This document shows, in pieces, positions 58,901 through 64,000 of a stretch of 64,000 bases of DNA (the first letter of the stretch is position 1; each line of letters opens with the position of its first letter). Under the pieces are notes generated by a model, which was not told the origin of the DNA, ran no database searches, and worked only from the letters and a program-made list of their open reading frames with translations. Source of the stretch: DASYKS01 sp031404815. Lineage in GTDB: Bacteria; Acidobacteriota; Thermoanaerobaculia; Multivoradales; UBA5704. The stretch lies in contig JANNIH010000054.1 in the NCBI GenBank assembly GCA_031404815.1, positions 1 to 64,000 on the forward strand, in the 5' to 3' direction. Both the position numbers and the translations under genes were made by a program.

Positions 58901-59089
58901 ACGGCCTCGGTGACGGCGGATCAGTTCGATACCGCGATTCCGGGGAGCAACAGCTCGACGGCCGGGGTGTTGATCACCGGTCAACCGGTCACCGATATCC
59001 CGACGCTCACTTCAGTCGGCTGGATCGCCATGGTCTCGCTGCTCGCGGGCCTCTCGCTCCTGGCACTCCGCAAGCGGCGCAACGCTTAA
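55937..59089 (+). CDS. Large surface protein with Asp-box propeller, DUF11 domain and IPTL-CTERM anchor
   Basis: 1050 residues. A signal peptide (TGVLLLAIGLVSGGLYAGL) is followed by a sialidase-fold region (about 110-510) with Asp boxes such as SSDGGATWAE, SDDFGATWSP, STDGGATWSP and STDGGVTWAA. A long strand-rich part comes next (about 545-870). A DUF11 repeat (about 885-1010: ADLSIVKTGPAQ, NGPDAATNAVVTDVLP) precedes the C-terminal sorting signal DIPTLTSVGW, a hydrophobic helix and RKRR, which is an IPTL-CTERM. Such signals are processed by exosortase-like enzymes; none is in the window. AGGAGG lies 10 nt before ATG 55937, so this start is chosen over 55928. A strong terminator follows. Confidence 0.88.
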   Translation: MTHRSNQTPGLRTGVLLLAIGLVSGGLYAGLQKIDDGLAPAPKLSAANLKRLATKGPKTVAEKRYQQMSTMGAIAAGLIPRPDIGSIVPLQLPNVQNRVIGGTDIIVHGPGDVAVQSETSIASNPSGTLLAAGYNEFRGFALANPSLSGIALSSDGGATWAEVGPTPGVMPGVAGGTIAGDPEIEWNPQLNGGAGGFVYASIFVRPAGMGGGQGLCIHTSNATGTVWTGPIQVTSAFIAGAAADKEFMDVNPNTGRILISWTNFGAGIEIRTTFSDDFGATWSPSVIIGTDTGFVQSSMPEFLPGASNATSSAYVVWRTIDGTGTRNIGCSRSTDGGATWSPQIRLDSADFAPEDFNPGNDRINTSPSIDLDPVSGRVYVVYQRNNSVGTGDIALRTFTGACATGAPILIDSAPGTDRYQWYPSVTVDDSNGSVHAFWLDQDPEDSGDLTEAMYTQSTDGGVTWAAPTPLLDAPFRAGFGNDGSQPNMGDYNQNIALGGFHYATIAATAQRIRYDEGQPTSASTVSPDTYFDKRAQNAQIVPLRFKAQTTTEASCNALGNSFLDPRESVNLAVTLENYVTNPVTSPATITAISGTISTAAANVTIDTPTVGFANIAAGATGATTTPFKFTLGPAFVPGTEIDFLLSITSAQGTTQIPLTVDTGTPGTMTSILSENFESIVPPALPAGWTLANGGPAAPDDPWLTAAAPLAGTAGNWLFHDNDGALEEFRRAFSPIVVVPAAAGEAYVLLDFDIRYNTEDEPTQAVTAYDGMTLRITDQTVGATLRSVLAEAFAKSIKTGSINHFPKHLPRDNSAPYFQDMSVWAGDSAGVQHVSMVFRATGMTGRSIQLRWEYTEDGGGDCTLAGHTAPCGVAVDNIVLKLQEYTAASCPNADLSIVKTGPAQMQAGTNVVYNLAVTNNGPDAATNAVVTDVLPAGTTFVSASGTGWTCNHVAGTVTCTAANLAVGPANPITLTVAVAGGTETLTLTNTASVTADQFDTAIPGSNSSTAGVLITGQPVTDIPTLTSVGWIAMVSLLAGLSLLALRKRRNA

Positions 59090-59120
59090 AGCCGGCAACC
59101 GAAGAACCCGTAGGCCTTTC

Positions 59121-59163
59121 CTTGGGCCTCTCCGCGCACTGCGGGGAGGCCCAAGCTGTTTTT
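59121..59163 (+). terminator. Rho-independent terminator after the IPTL-CTERM gene
   Basis: A 15-bp stem, CTTGGGCCTCTCCGC with GCGGGGAGGCCCAAG (one G-T pair), a 5-nt loop and the tail CTGTTTTT. It separates the surface-protein gene from the arginine operon promoter. Confidence 0.93.
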
Positions 59164-59194
59164 GGGCGGTTTCCTCTTTGTCACCCCTTACCCA

Positions 59195-59233
59195 TTGACT
59201 GTTCATGCGCGTTCATGCACTATGCGCCGCATA
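59195..59233 (+). promoter_or_regulatory. Promoter and probable operator of the arginine operon
   Basis: TTGACT, 17 bp and CACTAT form a plausible sigma-70 promoter 46 bp before argR. The spacer holds a direct repeat GTTCATGC-GC-GTTCATGC, and the -10 box overlaps the palindrome TATGCG-C-CGCATA (59221-59233). These do not match the E. coli ARG box closely, but their position over the promoter of an argR-led operon suggests an ArgR site and autoregulation. Confidence 0.5.
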
Positions 59234-59269
59234 CTTTTGCGCGAGATCGCTTGCGCGGAGCGCCGACCC

Positions 59270-59734
59270 ATGAACGCCGAAGACGACCTGCACCGAGAGC
59301 GACGCCGCGTGATCCTGGATGTGCTTCGGGCGCGTCGGGTGGCGAACCAGCTGGAGCTGATCGACCTCTTGGGCGAGCAGGGGATTGAGGCGACGCAGTC
59401 GAGCGTGAGCCGCGATCTGCGGTTCCTCGGGGTCGCGAAGGTCGCGGGGCACTACGTCGCACCGAGCGGCGAGGTGCCGGCGGGCGCGGATTTCGGGCCG
59501 ATCGGCCGCTTCGTGCTCGGTGCGCGCAGCGCGGGGGCGCACCTGATCGTCCTCAAAACCTCGGTCGGCACGGCGCAGACGGTCGCGATCTCGATCGATC
59601 GGGCCGGTTGGCCGGAAGTGGTGGGAACGCTCGCGGGCGACGACACGATCTTCGTCGCCACCGCGAACGCGCGGGACCAACAACGGTTCCTTCGTCACTT
59701 GGACCTTTTGCGGGGAGGGGAAGTGCATGGCTGA
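59270..59734 (+). CDS. argR: Arginine repressor ArgR
   Basis: 154 residues. The winged-helix N-domain (RERRRVILDVLRARRV, described by RRRVILDVL, and ATQSSVSRDLRFLG) binds DNA. The C-terminal domain (TSVGTAQTVAISIDRAGWPEVVGTLAGDDTIFV, with its core GTLAGDDTIFVA) forms the hexamer and binds arginine through the conserved Gly-Asp-Asp. Its length is standard. GGAG lies 9 nt before ATG 59270, so the longer frame from 59162 is rejected. It overlaps argG by 8 bp and leads the operon it should control. Confidence 0.95.
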   Translation: MNAEDDLHRERRRVILDVLRARRVANQLELIDLLGEQGIEATQSSVSRDLRFLGVAKVAGHYVAPSGEVPAGADFGPIGRFVLGARSAGAHLIVLKTSVGTAQTVAISIDRAGWPEVVGTLAGDDTIFVATANARDQQRFLRHLDLLRGGEVHG

Positions 59735-60980
59735 CCTCAATGTCGTCGCCGCTGGAGTTCCTCCCGAGCCGATCGTCCTCGCGTTCTCCGGCGGGCTCGA
59801 TACGTCGTATTGCATTGCGTGGCTCGCCGAAACCTACCGGCGGCCGGTGGTCACCGTGACGGTCGATACCGGCGGGCTCGACGCTTCCGGGATTGACGAA
59901 CTCGCCGCGCGTTCGCGCGAACTCGGCGCCGTGGCGCATCACCGAATCGAGGCGCGCGAGCTGTTCTTCAACCAGGTGATCCGGTTTTTGATCCTCGGCA
60001 ACGTCCGCCGCGGCCAGCTCTATCCGCTCTGCGTTGGGGCCGAGCGGTCGATTCAGGCGCAGGCGGTCGCCCGCGCCGCGGCAGAGCGCGGCTCGCGCAC
60101 GGTGGCCCATGGTTGCACCGCGGCCGGCAACGATCAGGTCCGGTTCGAAGTGGCGCTGCGGACCCTCGCGCCCGATCTCGAAATCCTCGCCCCCGTGCGC
60201 GACCATCCGCGGCCGCGCGCCGCGCAGGTCGCCTACCTTCAGGCGAAGAACCTGCCCGTCCCACCGTTCGGCGCCGCCTACTCGATCAATCGAGGGCTCT
60301 GGGGGACGACGATCGGCGGCCGGGAGACGCTCGGGAGCGAAGGCACCATCCCGGAGGCGGCCTGGGTGTTGTCGGCGGGTGCCTTCGAGGCGCCGCGCCC
60401 GTCATCCAGCCACCGGCTAGGCTTCGTCCGCGGTATCCCTTCCCGCTGGGACGACGAGACGCTCGCTCCCGTCGAGTTGATCGAGCGGATCGAGCGCGAG
60501 GCGGCGCCCTACGGCATCGGCCGCGGTATCCATCTCGGCGACACGATCCTCGGCACCAAGGGGCGGGTGGCGTTCGAGGCGCCGGCCGCCGAAGTGCTGT
60601 TAACCGCTCATCGGGAACTCGAAAAGCTCACCCTTACCGGCCGGCAGCAGCGGGTCAAAGAGAGCGTCGCCGCAACCTATGGCGACCTGGTCCACGAGGG
60701 GCAGCATCTCGATCCGGTCTGCCGCGATATCGAAGCTCTGTTGCTGTCGAGCCAGGAGCGGGTGACGGGCGAGGTTCTCCTCCGCTTCCGGCCGGGGAAT
60801 CTGTTTATCGAGGGTGTTTCGTCACCCTATTCGCTGCTCGCCGCCAGCCGGGGCGTGTACGGCGAGGCGGCGGGGGAATGGACCTCGGAGGATGCGCGGG
60901 GGATGTCGCGTTTGGCGGCGTTGCCCGGCATGCTCCATCGACGGGCCGGTTCGGATTCGAGTTCGGAGGAAGGCTCATGA
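59727..60980 (+). CDS. argG: Argininosuccinate synthase ArgG
   Basis: 417 residues; joins citrulline and aspartate with ATP to give argininosuccinate, the seventh step to arginine. The PP-loop is AFSGGLDTS (19-27), and HGCTAAGNDQVRFE, SINRGLWGTTIGG and LFIEGVSSPYSL align with the family. HGCTAAGND has Ala-Ala where HGCTGKGND is usual, so the Lys is absent, and the RNLWG-type segment is also altered, so this is a divergent form. It overlaps argR by 8 bp and the next gene by 4 bp (ATGA). Confidence 0.93.
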   Translation: MADLNVVAAGVPPEPIVLAFSGGLDTSYCIAWLAETYRRPVVTVTVDTGGLDASGIDELAARSRELGAVAHHRIEARELFFNQVIRFLILGNVRRGQLYPLCVGAERSIQAQAVARAAAERGSRTVAHGCTAAGNDQVRFEVALRTLAPDLEILAPVRDHPRPRAAQVAYLQAKNLPVPPFGAAYSINRGLWGTTIGGRETLGSEGTIPEAAWVLSAGAFEAPRPSSSHRLGFVRGIPSRWDDETLAPVELIERIEREAAPYGIGRGIHLGDTILGTKGRVAFEAPAAEVLLTAHRELEKLTLTGRQQRVKESVAATYGDLVHEGQHLDPVCRDIEALLLSSQERVTGEVLLRFRPGNLFIEGVSSPYSLLAASRGVYGEAAGEWTSEDARGMSRLAALPGMLHRRAGSDSSSEEGS

Positions 60981-62062
60981 AAGCAGTGATTCTCGACAAG
61001 ATCGCCTCGGTGACCCGTACCTGTCGCCTGAAGCGCGAGGTGCTCACCAGCGCCGAGATCCCCTGCCGCGAGGGGATCGTGGTCGCCGTGCGCGTGCTCA
61101 CCGACAAGACGACCTACAACCAGATGGAGCTGCCGAGCGGGCGGATGGCCCTGGTGAAGAAGGGCGACGTGGTGGCCGGCGCGCTCGGCCATCGCCAGGC
61201 GCTGTTCGGCTATTCCGGGCACCTTCCAGATCATCTGGTGCCGGGCGACCGGATCCAGCTGCTCAACATCGGCGGTGTGCTTGGGCATTGCGATTCGATC
61301 AATCCGGATCTGGGCCCCCCGTTCGAAGCCGAGGTGATCGGCGCCGTCCTCTCGTTCCCGTTTCTGGGCGAGCGGGTGGGGGTACCGGCGCGGATCGGCG
61401 AACGGCCGCTCGACCTGAATCCGCCGCTCGATGCGCGCGACGTACCGGTAATCGCGATGGTCGGCTCGTGCATGAACAGCGGCAAAACCGCGGCGGCCTG
61501 CACGCTGATCCGGCACCTGTCGCACGCGGGCTATACGGTCGATGGCTTCAAGGCGACCGGTGTTTCGCTCCGCCGCGACATTCTGGCGATGGAGGATGCG
61601 GGGGCGCGCAACACCGGCATCTTCACCGACTTAGGGGTCGTCTCGACCTCACCGGTGAATGCGGCCGCGGTCACCCGGACGCTGCTCACCCAGCTCGCGG
61701 CGGGCAAGCCCGAGGCGATCATGGTCGAGCTCGGCGACGGCCTGCTCGGCGCCTACGGCGTCGACGCGATCCTCGACGACGAAGAGATCAAAAAGGCATT
61801 CACCGCAGTGATCCTCGCAGCGAACGACCCCGTGGCGGCCTGGGGTGGCGTGCGCCTGCTGCGCGAGCGCTTCGGCGTCGAGCCGTTGGCCGTCACCGGA
61901 CCGGCGACCGACAACATGGTGGGCACCCGGATCATCGAAGAGACGGTCGGCGTACCGGCGATCAACGCCCGCACCGAAGGGGAGCGCCTGGCCAAGCTGG
62001 TGCGCTCGCGCCTGGTGCCGTTCGATCCCGCGCGCGTCGCGGGGGGAGAGCTCGCGTCATGA
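60977..62062 (+). CDS. P-loop protein of unknown function in the arginine operon
   Basis: 361 residues with no signal peptide or membrane helix. The N-terminal domain (1-150) is strand-rich with KKGDVVAGALGHR and GDRIQLLNIGGVLGHCDS. The C-terminal domain begins with MVGSCMNSGKTAA (Lys170). The five-residue gap between the glycines matches the deviant P-loop of the BioD/CobB/DUF1611 type (SIMIBI class), and the following HAGYTVDGFKATG resembles the second strand of those enzymes. EAIMVELGDGLLGAYG may be the switch region. It overlaps argG and argC by 4 bp each. It should bind a nucleotide or CoA. The role in arginine metabolism is inferred from position only. Confidence 0.85.
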   Translation: MKAVILDKIASVTRTCRLKREVLTSAEIPCREGIVVAVRVLTDKTTYNQMELPSGRMALVKKGDVVAGALGHRQALFGYSGHLPDHLVPGDRIQLLNIGGVLGHCDSINPDLGPPFEAEVIGAVLSFPFLGERVGVPARIGERPLDLNPPLDARDVPVIAMVGSCMNSGKTAAACTLIRHLSHAGYTVDGFKATGVSLRRDILAMEDAGARNTGIFTDLGVVSTSPVNAAAVTRTLLTQLAAGKPEAIMVELGDGLLGAYGVDAILDDEEIKKAFTAVILAANDPVAAWGGVRLLRERFGVEPLAVTGPATDNMVGTRIIEETVGVPAINARTEGERLAKLVRSRLVPFDPARVAGGELAS

Positions 62063-63147
62063 GCGCGGTGATCACAACGGCCTCCGCGGCACGCACCGTG
62101 GTGATCGGCGGCTCGGGCTACATCGCGGGCGAGCTGCTCCGGCTGCTCGCGGTCCATCCGTTCCTGCGCGATCTGGCCGTGATCTCGGAGAGCAAGCCGG
62201 GCACCCGGGTCGAAGAGGCGTTCCCGCACCTCGAAGGGGCGTTTCCCGGGCTCACCTTTCTCGGGGTCGACTCACTCCCCCGCCTGTTCGCCGAAAACGA
62301 GACGGTTGCGGTGTTTTCCGCGGCTCCGCACGGCGCCTCGGCCCGGCTGGTCGATTCGTTGCTCGAAAACGCCGATCACGCCGGCGCCCGGGTCCGGCTG
62401 GTCGATCTGTCGGCCGACTTCCGTTTCCCTCTGGGCGCGCAGTACGAGCAGGTCTACGGCCACCCGCACGGCGCGCCGGGCCGGTTGCCCGAGTTCGTGT
62501 CGGCCGTGCCGGAGCATTTGGCGAGCGCCCCGCTCGGTCGGGTCGCGCACCCGGGATGCTTCACCACATCGGTTTTGCTCGCCGCGGTGCCGCTGCTCCG
62601 TGCGGGGCTGATCGAACCGCGCCTCACCGTGGTGGCGGTCACCGGTAGCACCGGCGCCGGGCGAACACCCACCGCGACCACCCACCACCCGGAGCGGCGG
62701 AGCAATCTGTTCGCCTACAACCCGCTCGGTCATCGCCACGAGCCCGAGATGCGCCTCCATGCGGGTTCCGCGGCGGGGCAGCCCGTAGAGATCGCGTTCA
62801 TCCCCCAATCGGGGCCGTACGCGCGCGGCATCTACGCCACGATCCACACCCGCTTGGCGCGGCCGGCCGAGCTCTCGGAAGTGGTGGCTGTGGTCGCGGA
62901 CTTCTATGCCGGCTCGCCGTTCGTCAAAGTGGCTGCGGCCGGAAGCAAGCCGCCGCGGCTGCAAGACGTCGTCGGTACCAATCGGGCGATCCTTTCGTTC
63001 GCTCTACGCGGCGACGACCTGGTCGCGTTTTCGACTCTCGACAACCTGGTCAAAGGGGCGGCCGGCGGCGCCGTCCAGTGGATGAACCGGCTGCTCGATC
63101 TGCCCGAAGTCGCGGGATTGGCACAGCCGGGGCTGGGCTGGATCTGA
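62059..63147 (+). CDS. argC: N-acetyl-gamma-glutamyl-phosphate reductase ArgC
   Basis: 362 residues; NADPH-dependent reduction of N-acetylglutamyl phosphate to the semialdehyde, the third step to arginine. VVIGGSGYIAGELLRLL binds NADPH. Cys167 in HPGCFTTS is the nucleophile. GSTGAGRTPTATTHHPE and YNPLGHRHEPEM are conserved family blocks, and QSGPYARGIYAT contributes the second half of the site. The ATG overlaps the preceding stop (ATGA). A LysY-type enzyme of the LysW pathway has similar motifs, but the argR/argG context favours ArgC. Confidence 0.95.
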   Translation: MSAVITTASAARTVVIGGSGYIAGELLRLLAVHPFLRDLAVISESKPGTRVEEAFPHLEGAFPGLTFLGVDSLPRLFAENETVAVFSAAPHGASARLVDSLLENADHAGARVRLVDLSADFRFPLGAQYEQVYGHPHGAPGRLPEFVSAVPEHLASAPLGRVAHPGCFTTSVLLAAVPLLRAGLIEPRLTVVAVTGSTGAGRTPTATTHHPERRSNLFAYNPLGHRHEPEMRLHAGSAAGQPVEIAFIPQSGPYARGIYATIHTRLARPAELSEVVAVVADFYAGSPFVKVAAAGSKPPRLQDVVGTNRAILSFALRGDDLVAFSTLDNLVKGAAGGAVQWMNRLLDLPEVAGLAQPGLGWI

Positions 63148-63194
63148 CCGCACGAATCTCCTGGGACGAACCAAGAATCATGAAGGGGAATGGG

Positions 63195-64000
63195 ATGGTC
63201 GATCTCGAAGCGGCACCTGTGAACGCGGCGGCGGATGAAGCCCGCTGGCTGCTGCCGGTCTACGCCCAGCTGCCGGTCGAGCCGGTGCGCGGGGAAGGGG
63301 TCAAGCTCTGGACGCGCGACGGCCGCGAGCTGCTCGATTTCTACGGCGGCCACGCGGTGGCGCTCCTCGGATACGGCCATCCGCGGCTGCTCGCGGCGCT
63401 TTCCGCCCAGGCCGAGAGCATGTTCTTCCAGAGCAACCTGGTGCCGCTCGAAGTCCGTGCCCGCGCCGCGGAGGCGCTCGTCTCGTTCGCCCCTCCGGGG
63501 CTCACCCGTGCGTTCCTGGTCAACAGCGGCGCCGAAGCGAACGAGAACGCGCTCCGCCTGGCGTTCCGACAGACCGGCGGCAAGCGCGTCGTGGCGCTCG
63601 AAGGGAGCTTCCACGGCCGCACCGCGGCGGCGGCGGCGGTGACCTGGGGATCTGAGAAGTGGGCGGCCTTTCCCTCGAACCCGTTCGAGGTCGAGTTCGT
63701 GCCGGTGGGCGATCTCGATGCGTTGGAACGCGCGCTCACCCCCCGCAGCGATTCCGACTCGGGCGTTGCGGCGTTGATTCTCGAACCGGTGCAGGGGATG
63801 GCCGGTGCGGTCGATCTGGGGGCCATTTATCTGGCCGCGGCGCGCGAGCTGACGAAACTCACGGGCGCGCTGCTGATCTTCGACGAGGTCCAATGCGGTA
63901 TGGGGCGGACCGGCGCGCCGTTCGCGGCGCAGCTGCACGGTGTGACCCCTGATCTCTTAACCACGGCCAAGGGTTTGGCGGGAGGATTCCCGGCCGCCGC
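63195..64000 (+). CDS. argD: Acetylornithine aminotransferase ArgD (partial, cut at the right edge)
   Basis: About 268 residues of the N-terminal two-thirds. A class III aminotransferase: DFYGGHAVALLGYGHP, FLVNSGAEANENALRLA (described by NSGAEANE), GSFHGRTAAAAAVT, LIFDEVQCGMGRTG with the cofactor Asp, and Lys259 in TTAKGLAGG, the PLP lysine. ATG 63195 is preferred over ATG 63180 because AAGGGGA lies 6 nt before it. It follows argC by 47 bp. Succinyldiaminopimelate or ornithine substrates cannot be excluded, but the operon supports acetylornithine. Confidence 0.92.
   Translation, partial: MVDLEAAPVNAAADEARWLLPVYAQLPVEPVRGEGVKLWTRDGRELLDFYGGHAVALLGYGHPRLLAALSAQAESMFFQSNLVPLEVRARAAEALVSFAPPGLTRAFLVNSGAEANENALRLAFRQTGGKRVVALEGSFHGRTAAAAAVTWGSEKWAAFPSNPFEVEFVPVGDLDALERALTPRSDSDSGVAALILEPVQGMAGAVDLGAIYLAAARELTKLTGALLIFDEVQCGMGRTGAPFAAQLHGVTPDLLTTAKGLAGGFPAA

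Noticed and set aside
56843..58984. 713-residue minus-strand frame opposite the IPTL-CTERM gene
   Set aside because: Arg/Gly/His-rich shadow of the repeat-rich plus-strand gene.

Overview
The window is about 64 kb of GC-rich DNA from a Gram-negative, double-membrane bacterium. Evidence for this includes TonB-type receptors and outer-membrane barrels, a LolD/MacB-type exporter, many Sec signal peptides, an IPTL-CTERM surface protein and sigma-54 regulators. Frequent GTG/TTG starts, the abundance of secreted peptidases and Asp-box propellers, and a DUF2330/RnfD pair suggest an Acidobacteriota-like lineage (for example Thermoanaerobaculia). That placement is inference, because the window holds no rRNA or other phylogenetic marker that I could compare.

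Layout. 1-261: a 21-bp tandem array at the left edge. 276-3495: a three-gene HlyD/FtsX/ATPase exporter. 3521-5904: dodecin and a PAS-PAS-GGDEF-EAL protein. 5991-9169: a CDGSH iron-sulfur protein coupled to a large HExxH/propeller protein. 9291-13334: flippase-like membrane protein, class V aminotransferase, SGNH hydrolase and MOSC protein. 13385-20359: a likely operon of sensor kinase, sigma-54 response regulator and M14 carboxypeptidase, with a sigma-54-type promoter in front. 20601-28330: outer-membrane protein, Lon, S10 carboxypeptidase and an MgtC/DUF4010 protein. 28438-32632: OPT transporter (ending in a clear terminator) and a sialidase-fold protein. 32674-34821: an accessory patch with a ParE/antitoxin pair, a DUF1697 protein and an AbiEii-type nucleotidyltransferase with a small partner. 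34972-35202: a second 21-bp array. 35557-41294: TonB receptor, a secreted protein and two tandem paralogous secreted propellers. 41560-43846: a lone RnfD-like membrane protein beside DUF2330. 43920-48659: LepA, a divergent carbamoyltransferase, a Lon-N-domain protein and HemW. 48767-50670: a second accessory patch, a three-gene overlapping set whose last gene (AlbA/ATPase) is broken. 50739-59089: a DUF1579 protein, topoisomerase IV parE-parC and a 1050-residue IPTL-CTERM protein. 59270-64000: an arginine operon, argR-argG-(P-loop gene)-argC-argD, cut by the right edge.

How the genes work together. The arginine genes are almost all overlapping, so the unrecognised P-loop protein between argG and argC is very probably translated with the pathway enzymes. 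It is the strongest candidate for undescribed biology here. The kinase and regulator at 16180-20359 probably control themselves and the downstream peptidase through sigma-54. The RnfD-like/DUF2330 pair looks like a small membrane redox module. The two accessory patches each carry nucleotidyltransferase-fold proteins with small co-translated partners, as toxin-antitoxin or defence loci do. I found no tRNA, rRNA, CRISPR array or insertion sequence.
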